Shown here piece by piece: positions 25,814-33,774 of a DNA stretch of 64,000 nucleotides. Every line of letters begins with the position of its first letter. The first letter of the stretch is position 1. The stretch is from Streptomyces uncialis. GTDB lineage: Bacteria; Actinomycetota; Actinomycetes; Streptomycetales; Streptomycetaceae. Under the pieces are notes generated by a model that was given only the letters and a program-made list of their open reading frames with translations, did no database searches and was not told the DNA's origin. The DNA is taken from assembly GCF_001905345.1 (NCBI RefSeq), contig NZ_LFBV01000004.1, forward strand, positions 434,001 through 498,000, in the 5' to 3' direction. The translations under genes were made by a program, and so were the position numbers.

Positions 25814-26263
25814 TCACGAGGCGCACGGACACGGACACGGCTCGCGCGCCGCGCCCACCGCGAGGAGCCGTCCCTCCACCCGCATCCAGGTGACGCCGTG
25901 GCACATGTGGATGTCGTCGGCGCGTCCCAGGAGCCGGGCGGACAGGCATCCCGCGCAGACGGCAGGCGTTCGCCGGGGTGCGGACCGTGCCGCTCGCCAT
26001 GCCCTGCGGAGCGTGTGCGCGGTCCGGCAGTCCCAGGGGTCGTCGCCGAGGCATTCGGCACAGTTGTCCAGATGGGTGAGGAGCCGCCCCCAGACGAGTC
26101 CGACCGCGTCCGTGTCGGCGCCCCCGCGCATGGGTCCCGTCCGCTCCCGGCACGGCACCGCGTGCCGGTACAGGTTCGTCCCCGGCCCGGACGCGGAGGG
26201 CGACGACTGTCCCTCGTATGCCTCGTGGTCCTGGATGGGTTGGTCGCAGTGGGAGCAGATCAT
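25814..26263 (-). CDS. Small Cys/His-rich protein, locus B copy
   Basis: A 149-residue homologue of the locus A Cys-rich protein. It starts MICSHCDQPIQDHEAYEGQS and ends EPCPCPCAS. Between the two halves it keeps a block missing from copy A: LLTHLDNCAECLGDDPWDCRTAHTLRRAW. Cys pairs CSHC, CAEC and CAGC with HMCHG suggest metal binding. The start overlaps the stop of the truncated paralogue upstream (ATGA), as in locus A. It is probably the ancestral, fuller form. No family is recognised. Confidence 0.65.
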   Translation of the reverse strand: MICSHCDQPIQDHEAYEGQSSPSASGPGTNLYRHAVPCRERTGPMRGGADTDAVGLVWGRLLTHLDNCAECLGDDPWDCRTAHTLRRAWRAARSAPRRTPAVCAGCLSARLLGRADDIHMCHGVTWMRVEGRLLAVGAAREPCPCPCAS

Positions 26264-26506
26264 GTCGGCTCCTGGACGGTGGTGCTGGTTGTGGCGAGGT
26301 GTTCGATGGCGCGCAGGATGATGGTGAGTCGGCGTCTGCCGAGTGCTTCGACTTTCCAGAGGGCGACGAGGCGGGGGAAGGCGGTGGCGATGACGAGGGT
26401 GAGGAAGGCGTCTTCCTCGTCGTCCAGGGCGAGGGTGGTGCGGTAGCGGGTTTCGAAGCGGGGCCAGTCGCAGTGGAGGGTGGTGCCGTTGTCGGTGATG
26501 AGGAGT
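26150..26506. repeat. Direct repeat shared by accessory loci A and B (copy 2)
   Basis: Counterpart of 3150-3507 with only scattered substitutions. The homology stops exactly after GATGAGGAGT at the right end. Here it abuts the resolvase-like gene instead of the rest of the small paralogue, marking a recombination or deletion junction. Confidence 0.85.
26260..26505 (-). pseudogene. Truncated copy of the locus A small paralogue
   Basis: About 81 codons that match the C-terminal 62% of the gene at 3261-3656 (from TDNGTTLHCDWPRFETRY to the end TVQEPT), with a few substitutions. The first 50 codons, start and ribosome site are absent. In their place is the 3' part of a resolvase-like gene read in a different frame. 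The piece may no longer be translated from its own start. Its stop still overlaps the Cys-rich gene's ATG. Confidence 0.75.
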
Positions 26507-26885
26507 GGACATCTGCCGATACTTCGCAGAGGAATGCGCCGTGTTCAGCGATCCAGACGTGATCGGCAGACTCTACGGGGATGAGTTGCCCCTCCAAGCT
26601 GATGACGCCTTGGATGTGATGTTCGGTGATCGCGTGCCGGACATGGGCCCACTGGGCACGCTCGTTGAGCGGTGTTGGTGTGGGGGCCTCGCAGAAGACG
26701 ATTTCGGTGACTTCCCAGTCCCGGGCGAGTGCGTACCCGCGCAGGATGGTTGCGGCCTCGTTCGCCCCATGGTCCGGGTCTCGCAGGCAGATGTAGAGGA
26801 TCACGGCGGTGCGACCGGCGGCGGCGCTGTGCAAGGCGCGGCGGCGCTGACGCTGGCGCGGTGTCCGGAGAGGGCTCTCACTCAT
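26507..26885 (-). pseudogene. Resolvase-like small protein, 3' end lost at a recombination junction
   Basis: A start (MSESPLRTPRQ) with an upstream GGAAGG opens a frame with a Rossmann-like pattern: TAVILYICLRDPDHGANEAATILRGYALARDWEVTEIVFCE, then ITEHHIQGVISLEGQLIP. This recalls the N-terminal domain of serine recombinases, but the catalytic Ser expected after the first strand is not there. After about 126 codons the repeat junction is reached. Reading then continues out of frame through the small-paralogue remnant and the Cys-rich gene to a stop near 25674, so the natural C-terminus is gone. It follows the XRE gene in locus B. The fold assignment is tentative. Confidence 0.5.
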
Positions 26886-27037
26886 GCCCGTAACCCTTCC
26901 GCTACAGCGGGTGACAGTACAGATCGGGGCTGTACGACTTCTGCGATCGCTGCGCGGTGGGAGCCGCCCGTCGCGTACGAGTTCCCCGCACCGTTCGGGG
27001 TTCGGGTCGTACGCGACGTACGAGTCGGGGTGATTGG

Positions 27038-28240
27038 TCAGACGATCGGATTGGCGCCGATCAGCTTCGCCACCCTGCGCAGCCGGACAGTGGACGCGCG
27101 GCCGATCTTCGACACGATCACCTGGGGGAGCGCTTGGTGGCGAGCCCAGTGCGGTGCTGCCCGTACGGCCGCCTCCAACGTGTCCAGGCTCGCGTCCCAC
27201 ATCTTCGCGTCCGCCAGGGCGAGTGCCTTGTCGAGCTGGTAGCGGTTCTGCGCGGCTTCGCTCAGGCTCGTGACGTCATGGATGGAGTTCACCAGGGCCA
27301 GGGCCTTTCCGGCCTGTCCGAGCGACAGGTTGACACCAACGGCCTGAGTGGTCGCGGTCACCGGACCGAACAGGGTTCCATGAGCGCGCATCTCCCGGCC
27401 CAACCGGGCGCCGGTCGCGTGGGACTGGGAGAGATAGTCGGACGCCCGGTCCGCGTTGCCCATGCGTGAGGCGACGACGGCGGCGAAGTTGATGTGCGAT
27501 CCGTACACCGTGAGTTGCTCCGGGGTGGCTTTGGAGAACAGCGGCTCGATGTCGGTCGCTGACCTCTCAGCCAGTTCCAGCGCGTCACGAAGACGCGCGT
27601 CACGCAGGTACACCCAGGACCGCCCGGAGGCGACGAGGGCCTGACGCAGGTCGTCACCGGCCCGCTCGGCTGCCTGTTGGGCATGACCGATCGCGGCATA
27701 GGCGAGGTCACGCACTCCCATCAGGTTCGCCACGTAGCCGCACAGGCGGTACGCGTCCGCCACCAGACCCCAGGCGCGCGCCTGCTCCCCGGCAGGCTGG
27801 GCGCGCAGCCGGGCGTCGGCGTCACGCAGCAGCGGCGCGCTGATCGTTCCCACCTCGGCGTAGCGGCCCTGCCAGTACAGCTCCCACGCCCGTTTCTCGA
27901 TCTTCTCCAGATCGGTCAGCGGCGGAGGGGCGGTGGCGTGCGTGATTCCGGCCGCTGTGTCGTGCACCGCGTGCGAAAGGTTCTTCAGCATCGCGCGGTC
28001 GTCCTGTTGCAGGGACCGGCGTGGCGGCTGCTGCCCAAGGGTGACTGCCGTGTCGACGCCGAGTGCCGCGGTGATCTTCAGGAGGGTCGGAAGGGAGAGC
28101 CGCTTGTCCTGCTCGGCCGCCTGAATGGTTGCGATGGAGAGCCCTGTCATCCCGGCCAGGGCGTCCTGTGTGATCTCCGTGCCACGAAGGGCCTTGATTC
28201 GCTCGCCGGTGCTGTAGTCAGACCACTGGTGCATGCTCAT
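27038..28240 (-). CDS. XRE-family regulator with helical-repeat C-terminus (locus B, second)
   Basis: A 400-residue regulator. The HTH lies near the N-terminus (ERIKALRGTEITQDALAGMTGLSIATIQAAEQDKRLSLPTLLKI). The TPR-like helical domain follows, including AWELYWQGRYAEVG and RAGDDLRQALVASGRSWVYL. GGAG six bases before MSMHQWSDYS fixes the start; the longer open frame upstream is not coding. The AAACGGTAC element lies just upstream, as in locus A. It sits between the other locus B regulator and the truncated resolvase-like gene. Confidence 0.88.
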   Translation of the reverse strand: MSMHQWSDYSTGERIKALRGTEITQDALAGMTGLSIATIQAAEQDKRLSLPTLLKITAALGVDTAVTLGQQPPRRSLQQDDRAMLKNLSHAVHDTAAGITHATAPPPLTDLEKIEKRAWELYWQGRYAEVGTISAPLLRDADARLRAQPAGEQARAWGLVADAYRLCGYVANLMGVRDLAYAAIGHAQQAAERAGDDLRQALVASGRSWVYLRDARLRDALELAERSATDIEPLFSKATPEQLTVYGSHINFAAVVASRMGNADRASDYLSQSHATGARLGREMRAHGTLFGPVTATTQAVGVNLSLGQAGKALALVNSIHDVTSLSEAAQNRYQLDKALALADAKMWDASLDTLEAAVRAAPHWARHQALPQVIVSKIGRASTVRLRRVAKLIGANPIV

Positions 28241-28374
28241 GCCGAACTCCGTTTCTGGCTCGTCGCTTGAAACGGTACGCCCAAAACGGTTGCGTGCGAG
28301 GCGAGTCGGCCTCTTGGCGCAGTTGCGTTCGGTGCTGCGGCAGGTCTGTCCTGGCGTACGAGAAATCGGTGATT

Positions 28375-28494
28375 TCACTCCTCCTCCCCTGTCCCGCTGT
28401 TGTCCGCAGGGGTGGGTGCGCCGACGATGAACCCGCCGCTTTCGGCATACAGGGCGGCTGCGAGGCCGACCATGGCCCGGTCGATCCTGATCAA
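28375..28494 (-). CDS. Possible small protein between the two locus B regulators
   Basis: A 39-codon frame beginning TTG (or ATG eight codons in) reads RIDRAMVGLAAALYAES, GGFIVGAPTPADNSG and ends GEEE. A stop lies two codons upstream. The residue pattern looks protein-like, but no ribosome site is evident and codon bias is hard to judge at this length. It could also be the remnant of a longer gene. The rest of the 300-bp gap holds only the shared upstream element of the XRE gene. Confidence 0.25.
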   Translation of the reverse strand: MIRIDRAMVGLAAALYAESGGFIVGAPTPADNSGTGEEE

Positions 28495-28554
28495 CCGTCA
28501 TATCACCGGCATTGGAGGAAGAATGCGGCAGCGACCCGGGTGGGCTGTCGTGGC

Positions 28555-29787
28555 CTACGCCAGTACTCCGACATGCTCAGCGATCGCGTGCACCTCACGC
28601 CGCATCTGCGGGCGGGAGCGCTTGAGCAGGCTCTGTACGGCTTCCCGCACGAGGGGGAAGTAGCGGATCTCCTCGGGAGACGCCTGCATGATCTCGCGCA
28701 GCATGTGCAGGGTGGCGTACTGGTCACCGGCAAGCCGGTTGGCGTGCATCACCTCGACCAGGTAGCGGGTGGTGCGCTCCAGTGGCAGCACACCTCCGGG
28801 CTCAGGTACGTCGACGTCGTCCGCCAGACGCGGGGCCTCCCTTATGTCTCCCTCTTCAGCCGCGAGGTGCACGCCGTGCATCGACACATTGGTCGGTCCG
28901 AACGAGGTGTGGAAGTCGTTCCGGTCCGTGCCGAGCCTCGCGGCGACCAGCCGGGCCTTGGCAAGCAGGTCCCAGGCTGTGGGTGCCTTGCTGTCCCGCA
29001 CCGCCGCGATGACGGCACCGAGGTGCAGAGCGCCGTACGCGGAGAGGTGTTCGGGGGTGGCGTCGCCGTCCGGGTGGCAGTGGTCGATCATCCGGCGGGC
29101 CAGGTCGAGTGCGTCCGAGACCTCACCACTGGACGTGAGGATGCCGACGACGTTCCACGCGGCGGCGGCGATCAGCGCGCGGTCCCCGGTCTCGTCAGCG
29201 ATCTGCATCGCCCTGTCGGCCGCCCGCAGGGACAGGGGACGTTCACCGACCCGCCGCAGGAACACCTGGTGCAGATGCAGCAGCGACACCAGGCACCCCG
29301 CGACCCGCCGCTCCTCCTCACCCGTCGAGGCGCTGAGGGTGGCGTACGTTTCCGCGAGCAGTCCGGGCAGCAGCTCACCGACCGGTCCGTACCGCTCGGT
29401 CCGCGTTTCGTAGATGTCCCATGCCTCGACGACACGTCCGTCGAGTTGTTCGGCGGTGAGGGCGTCACCGGGCAGGCCGAGGCCGAGGAGCGAGGGTGGT
29501 GTGTTGAGGGCTCGTCGAATGGCCGGCACCGACGGATGCTCGGCGCCGGCGGCGAGGCTCAGGCTGACTGTCGGGCCCACGAGGTCGGCGACGTTGTCGA
29601 GTCCGACTTCGCGGGCGATGGCGATCAGCATGCTGAGTGAATCGACCGGGATGACGTTCCGCTCGACCTTGCTGAGCCAGTCCTCGGAACGGCCCACCAG
29701 CCCGGCCACCGCCGCCTGGGTCTTTCCCGCCTTGTTCCGGTAGTACCTGAGCCGCTCCCCGGTGGTCATGACGGATGCATTGATCAT
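28555..29787 (-). CDS. XRE-family regulator with helical-repeat C-terminus (locus B, first)
   Basis: A 410-residue regulator starting MINASVMTTGERLRYYRNKAG. AAGGGG precedes the ATG. The HTH (KTQAAVAGLVGRSEDWLSKVERN) is followed by an all-helical TPR-like domain with SFGPTNVSMHGVHLA, the same signature found in the regulator at 4227-5411 (AFGPTNVAVHRVSVLA). It is the leading gene of locus B and mirrors the position of the first XRE gene of locus A. Target genes and signal are unknown. Confidence 0.88.
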   Translation of the reverse strand: MINASVMTTGERLRYYRNKAGKTQAAVAGLVGRSEDWLSKVERNVIPVDSLSMLIAIAREVGLDNVADLVGPTVSLSLAAGAEHPSVPAIRRALNTPPSLLGLGLPGDALTAEQLDGRVVEAWDIYETRTERYGPVGELLPGLLAETYATLSASTGEEERRVAGCLVSLLHLHQVFLRRVGERPLSLRAADRAMQIADETGDRALIAAAAWNVVGILTSSGEVSDALDLARRMIDHCHPDGDATPEHLSAYGALHLGAVIAAVRDSKAPTAWDLLAKARLVAARLGTDRNDFHTSFGPTNVSMHGVHLAAEEGDIREAPRLADDVDVPEPGGVLPLERTTRYLVEVMHANRLAGDQYATLHMLREIMQASPEEIRYFPLVREAVQSLLKRSRPQMRREVHAIAEHVGVLA

Positions 29788-29964
29788 GGGTTCCCCTTGA
29801 TGGGTGAGGGCACTCAACGACCAATGTACGGCTGGCTCGTGGCAAAGGGCGGCCGTGCGCACGCAAGGCAGCGGACGGGCGGTACGTCGCGGGCCTGGGG
29901 AAGTGGCCGGGGTGTTCACCGCGTACCGCCGGGGACGCGGAAGTGTCCGCACCCGCGGAACGGG

Positions 29965-30222
29965 TCAGCCGAGGTGGGTGATGTTGACGGTCGTGACCAC
30001 GAGGACGGGCGGTTCGGACACGTAGGAGCGGACGAAGACGTCGGCGACGGTGGCGAGCCGCCGGTCCTTCTCACGCGGGTGCTCAGGCTTGGAACCGTGG
30101 CCTTAGGGGCTCTGCCCGAGCGTCCTGGTCATCTCGGCGTCGAACCGGGCCCGGTAGGCGGGCGTCATCTCCGCGCGGACCTTCTCCGCGTGGCTCGCGT
30201 ACTGGATGCGGTACCGGCTCAC
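29965..30222 (-). pseudogene. RelE/ParE-like toxin interrupted by one in-frame stop
   Basis: From a GTG start with GGAGG just upstream the frame reads SRYRIQYASHAEKVRAEMTP, then a helix ending TRTLGQSP. A TAA stop comes next. In exactly the same frame it resumes with GHGSKPEHPREKDRRLATVADVFVRSYVS and ends LVVTTVNITHLG. This is the strand-helix-helix-sheet order of RelE/ParE toxins. The stop falls where the family has the Tyr of a SPYG-like turn, so one base change from TAC or TAT explains it. The start overlaps the antitoxin-like gene by GTGA. It is probably inactivated unless the stop is read through. Confidence 0.7.
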
Positions 30223-30806
30223 GCCTCCTCCACCGGGGGACGCGCCGGGCGCGTGACTCCGGCGGCGAGCTCCGCCTTCACCTGTTCGATCACGGCGTCG
30301 TCCGCGGCCTTCTCCTCGGGCGGATATCCCCATCGCAGGGCCACGTAGACCAGATCCTGTGCCGGGGTCCGGGCGGTCTCGGCCTCGAACTCGGCCAGCT
30401 TCTCCCTGCCGAGGACGGCGCGGATGCCCTCGATCGTGGCGGGATGGGTCACCGACCCGAGGGGGAATCCCGTCCTGAACACGGGGGACCGGGAGGCACC
30501 CGTCGTGTCGTCATGGGGTGGATGAGTGGGGGTGACGGGCTCGCCGTCGCCGTCCAGCACTCCGGTGAAGTCACCGGCCCGCAGGCGCGCGACCGTGGCC
30601 GGATCCTCGGTGAACGCCCGCGCGGGAAGCGCCCAGGCGAGAACGGCGTAGACGAGGTCCACCGCCGGTGTCCGGGCGATCTCGGCCTCGAACTCGGCCA
30701 CCCGTCCCTCGTGCAGTACCGCTCGTACGCCACCGATACTCGCGGGCACCTCCACCTGCCCCCAGGCCAGTGGAAGACTCCACACCGGCCCTGCGCTCAC
30801 GGTCAT
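30219..30806 (-). CDS. Antitoxin-like protein with a tandemly duplicated domain
   Basis: A 195-residue protein. Residues about 14-85 and about 112-183 are two versions of one domain: PASIGGVRAVLHEGRVAEFEAEIARTPAVDLVYAVLAWA and PATIEGIRAVLGREKLAEFEAETARTPAQDLVYVALRWG (split here for comparison). A Pro/Asp-rich linker joins them. In Streptomyces, small proteins with a related helix pattern are encoded directly upstream of RelE-type toxins, with overlapping genes as here, so an antitoxin role is inferred. No DNA-binding motif is evident. The start ATG is preceded by GGGAGG-type sequence. Confidence 0.6.
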   Translation of the reverse strand: MTVSAGPVWSLPLAWGQVEVPASIGGVRAVLHEGRVAEFEAEIARTPAVDLVYAVLAWALPARAFTEDPATVARLRAGDFTGVLDGDGEPVTPTHPPHDDTTGASRSPVFRTGFPLGSVTHPATIEGIRAVLGREKLAEFEAETARTPAQDLVYVALRWGYPPEEKAADDAVIEQVKAELAAGVTRPARPPVEEA

Positions 30807-30946
30807 TCCGGCCCTCGCCTCCCTGGAACAGCGACTGTAAGAAGGCTTCACCGTACGGACTCCGCGACGGTGGGTTCCCGTTTCGGAACAGGCCGCCACG
30901 ATCGGGTGATGCGCCGCCGCGATCGAAGCAACGTGCCGCGCCGGGT

Positions 30947-31276
30947 TCAGGCGTTCGGCGCGCTCTCCTGCGCCACCCAGGACAGGAACTCCTCGGAGCC
31001 GCCGTCCACCGCGAGCACGATCCACTGCGGCACCTCGTACGAGTGGGCCGCCTTCACCCACTCCGCCAGAGCGGGAAGCCTCTCCCGGGTCGTCTTGTAC
31101 GAGATCCGCCACTCCTTGTCGCGGATGAGGTCGCCTTTCCAGCGGTGGACGGCGGTGAAGGGCCCGTCGATATGGGCACACGCCGCGAGTCGGCCTTCCA
31201 CGGCCCCGCCCGCCAGCTCCCCGGCCTTCGTCTCGTCGTCGATGGTGGTCTGCGCGATCACGACATCGTCCGGCAT
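30947..31276 (-). CDS. cutA: CutA1 divalent-cation tolerance protein
   Basis: A 109-residue protein of the CutA1 family, trimeric and PII-like in fold. Family features: VVIAQTTIDDETKAGELAGG, RLAACAHIDGPFTAVHRWKGDLIRDKEWRISYKTT, and HSYEVPQWIVLAVDGGSEEFLSWV. GAGGAG upstream sets the start MPDDVVIA. The name comes from copper tolerance in E. coli; its general role is still unclear. Confidence 0.92.
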   Translation of the reverse strand: MPDDVVIAQTTIDDETKAGELAGGAVEGRLAACAHIDGPFTAVHRWKGDLIRDKEWRISYKTTRERLPALAEWVKAAHSYEVPQWIVLAVDGGSEEFLSWVAQESAPNA

Positions 31277-31416
31277 ACCGTGCTCCTCGTCCTCGGATGC
31301 CGCGACCCTACCCATGGGCGGCTGCGGGCCATGCGGCGCAGCCCGACAGGCAGGGCGAGCACCCCGCACGGGTGCGAGTACGTCCACCAGCGCGCACTCC
31401 GAGGTACGCGGAGACA

Positions 31417-31458
31417 CGTGAACCCACCGGGTACCCCTGCCGGGCCGGTGGGTTCACG
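31417..31458. terminator. Hairpin terminator downstream of cyanase
   Basis: CGTGAACCCACCGG and its exact 14-base complement are separated by 14 bases, just 3' of the cynS stop on the minus strand. Confidence 0.65.
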
Positions 31459-31466
31459 GACATGGG

Positions 31467-31937
31467 TCAGAACGGCTTGGTCGGGAGGTACTTGCCGTCC
31501 AGGGTGATCACCGCGCGCTCGCCGCCGTCGGGGTCCGCGACCTTCCGTACGTCCAGCTTGAAGTTGATCGCGCTGATGATGCCGTCCCCGAGCTGCTCGT
31601 GGACCAGGGCCTTGAGGGTCGTGCCGTAGACCTGGAGCATCTCGTGGAAGCGGTAGATCGTCGGGTCGGTCGGGACCGCGCCGGGGGAGGTGCCGCGCAT
31701 CGGAATGGTCTGGAGCAGGGCCGCGGCGTCGTCGTCCAGGCCGAGCAGCTCGGCGACGGCCTTGGCGGAGTCCTCGGGAAGCGGGTGCTGGCCGAGCACG
31801 GCGGCAGTGACGAAGGCGACGGACAGGCCCGCCGCGTCCGCGATCTGCTGCCAGGTCAGATCCTTGCGGATCTTCGCGTCCACGGCCTCGGCGGCCAGGG
31901 CCTGACGGGCGGCGGGGTCGAGCTGTGCGTGCACCAT
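31467..31937 (-). CDS. cynS: Cyanase (cyanate hydratase)
   Basis: A 156-residue enzyme converting cyanate and bicarbonate to ammonia and two CO2. The N-terminal POU-like helical domain (DLTWQQIADAAGLSVAFVTAAVLGQHPLP) is present. The catalytic C-terminal domain has YRFHEMLQVYGTTLKALVHE and DGIISAINFKLDV, carrying the family Arg, Glu and Ser. Length equals the family norm. With carbonic anhydrase upstream and a divergent LysR regulator it reproduces the cyn arrangement of E. coli, in which carbonic anhydrase supplies bicarbonate. Confidence 0.95.
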   Translation of the reverse strand: MVHAQLDPAARQALAAEAVDAKIRKDLTWQQIADAAGLSVAFVTAAVLGQHPLPEDSAKAVAELLGLDDDAAALLQTIPMRGTSPGAVPTDPTIYRFHEMLQVYGTTLKALVHEQLGDGIISAINFKLDVRKVADPDGGERAVITLDGKYLPTKPF

Positions 31938-32034
31938 GGAGGGTGTCCTTTCGGGGGGTGGGCCGCTCCCGGTGGGGGAGGGCCGGAAAGTTCCGGGCGC
32001 CGGTCGGCGCGGGGAAGAGGGGACCGGCCTGGTG

Positions 32035-32637
32035 TCAGACCAGGGCGGGGGCCGGGCGGCCGGAGGTGACGAGCTCCTCGATGCGGCCGGTCGGGATGTC
32101 GTACACCCAGCCGCGCAGGGTGAGCGTGCCGGAGGCCAGCGCGCGGGCCACCGAGGGATGGGTGGCGAGGCTGGTCAGCTGGGCGCGGACGTTCCCGCGC
32201 ACCAGGGCGTCGACCTCCGTCGTACCGTTCGCGGCGACGGAGTGCGCCCGGGAGGCGTCCGCGTGGCGCAGCCAGTCGGCGATCGCGGGCGCGCCGCTCA
32301 GGTCGTGCCCCTCGGCCAGGGCGGTCATCGCCCCGCACGCCGAGTGGCCGCAGACCACGATCTGGGTGACGCCGAGGACCGCGACGGCGTACTCGATGCC
32401 CGCCGTGACGGCGTCGGCGCCGGGTGTGTACGCCGGGACGAGGTTCCCCGCGGTACGGATGACGAACAGCTCACCCGGCTCGCTCTGGGTGATCAGCTCC
32501 GGCACCACACGGGCGTCGGAGCAACCGATGAACAGGGTGCTCGGCCGGTGGTCCGAGGCCAGTCGGGCGAAGAGCTCCGCCTTGGCCGGGTGGACATCGC
32601 GCTGGAACCGCGCGACACCCTCGGTGAGGTCGTGCAT
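32035..32637 (-). CDS. cynT: Beta-class carbonic anhydrase
   Basis: A 200-residue zinc enzyme that interconverts CO2 and bicarbonate. Zinc ligands and active-site dyad are visible: FIGCSDARV and VVCGHSACGAM, with RTAGNLVP between. AAGGAG six bases before ATG (MHDLTEG) sets the start. It lies upstream of cyanase on the same strand with about 97 bp between, so it probably replenishes bicarbonate used by cyanate breakdown. Confidence 0.93.
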   Translation of the reverse strand: MHDLTEGVARFQRDVHPAKAELFARLASDHRPSTLFIGCSDARVVPELITQSEPGELFVIRTAGNLVPAYTPGADAVTAGIEYAVAVLGVTQIVVCGHSACGAMTALAEGHDLSGAPAIADWLRHADASRAHSVAANGTTEVDALVRGNVRAQLTSLATHPSVARALASGTLTLRGWVYDIPTGRIEELVTSGRPAPALV

Positions 32638-32699
32638 GGTCACTCCTTTCGTGGTCTGTCGGCCTGAGCGGCTGACGAGATCCACCATGCACGACCTGC

Positions 32700-32760
32700 G
32701 CCTATAGAGTCCAAGACGCATCAGGCATTACTTCTATCGATGCCATCTATACCTCCGCCT
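32700..32760. promoter_or_regulatory. Candidate LysR-type operator region for the cyn genes
   Basis: The divergent gap holds an unusually AT-rich patch with repeated TCTAT/ATAGA elements: CTATAGA, then TTCTATCG and CATCTATACC about 30-40 bp away. These form inverted arms suited to a LysR-type regulator acting on both promoters. No exact match to a known site is claimed. Confidence 0.35.
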
Positions 32761-32771
32761 ACACTGGGGGA

Positions 32772-33770
32772 ATGGCTCCGGAACTCCGACATCTGCGCTA
32801 TCTGCTGGCCGTCGCCGAGCAGGGCAGCTTCACCCGTGCCGCCGAGGAGCTGCGGATCTCCCAGCCCACGCTCTCCCAGCAGGTCAGACAGCTGGAGCGG
32901 ACCCTGGGCGCACAGCTCCTGGACCGCTCGGGGCGTACGGTCCGCCTCACCGACGCCGGGGAGGTCTACGCCGGGCACGCCCGCCGCGCGCTGCGGGACC
33001 TCGCGGCGGGGGAGCGTGCCGTGTTCGACGTGGCCGATCTGTCACGCGGCCATCTGCGGCTCGCGCTCACCCCCACCTTCACCGCGTACCTCGCCGGACC
33101 GCTGGCCGCCGCGCTGTACGACCGTCACCCCGGGATCACCCTGGAGGTGAAGGAGATGACCCAGGAACGGATCGAGGCGGGGCTGCTCGCCGACGAACTC
33201 GACCTCGGTATCGCCTTCCACGGCCCCCGGCCGCCCGGGATCACCGCGACGGCCCTGTTCACCGAGACGCTCAGCCTCGTCACCGCCACCCGGAACCCGG
33301 CGTCCGGTGCGGTCCAGGAGCCGTTGCCCGTAGGGGAGTTGGCGGAACGTCCGCTGATCCTGCTCAGCGCCGACTACGCGACCCGGGCGCATGTCGACGC
33401 CTACCTCACCGCCCACCGGGTGCGTCCCCGGGTCGTGATGGAGGCGGACTCGGTGCAGGCGCTCACCGAGATCGTCCGCCACACCCCGCTCGCGACCGTC
33501 CTGCCCGACGCGGTCACCCACGACCACCCCGACCTCACCCGCGTCCCCCTGGAACCGCCCCTGCCCGCCCGCACCGCGACCCTGCTCCGCCGCGAGAACG
33601 CCTACCGCAGCGCGGCGTCCCTGGCCTTCACCGAGCTGGCCCGCCAGCACACCCGCAGCCTCGGCCCACCCCCGGACGAGGTCCCACCCCCGGACGGGGT
33701 GGCTGGCCTGGACGACGCCCCGGCCCCTCCCGGCCGGCCGGGTCGCACCACGTCGCGCCGCGAGGGCTGA
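32772..33770 (+). CDS. cynR: LysR-family regulator, CynR-like
   Basis: A 332-residue LysR-type regulator. The N-terminal HTH (LRHLRYLLAVAEQGSFTRAAEELRISQPTLSQQVRQLE) is followed by an effector-binding domain with a substrate-loop segment HLRLALTPTFTAYLAGPL. The last 35 residues are a Pro/Asp-rich tail beyond the normal fold. It is divergent from carbonic anhydrase and cyanase, the place cynR takes in E. coli, so cyanate-responsive control is likely (inference from context). It is convergent with the next gene, with only four bases between. Confidence 0.85.
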   Translation: MAPELRHLRYLLAVAEQGSFTRAAEELRISQPTLSQQVRQLERTLGAQLLDRSGRTVRLTDAGEVYAGHARRALRDLAAGERAVFDVADLSRGHLRLALTPTFTAYLAGPLAAALYDRHPGITLEVKEMTQERIEAGLLADELDLGIAFHGPRPPGITATALFTETLSLVTATRNPASGAVQEPLPVGELAERPLILLSADYATRAHVDAYLTAHRVRPRVVMEADSVQALTEIVRHTPLATVLPDAVTHDHPDLTRVPLEPPLPARTATLLRRENAYRSAASLAFTELARQHTRSLGPPPDEVPPPDGVAGLDDAPAPPGRPGRTTSRREG

Positions 33771-33774
33771 TCGC

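Noticed and set aside
23335..25893. A long plus-strand open frame opposite mrpA
   Set aside because: Composition is low-complexity (Gln/His/Arg/Pro-rich) and the minus-strand MrpA has clear family motifs throughout.
25674..26885. A single 400-codon gene combining the resolvase-like start with everything downstream
   Set aside because: Beyond 26506 it reads the small paralogue and Cys-rich gene out of frame and becomes Ser/Pro/Thr noise, so only the first part is real coding sequence.
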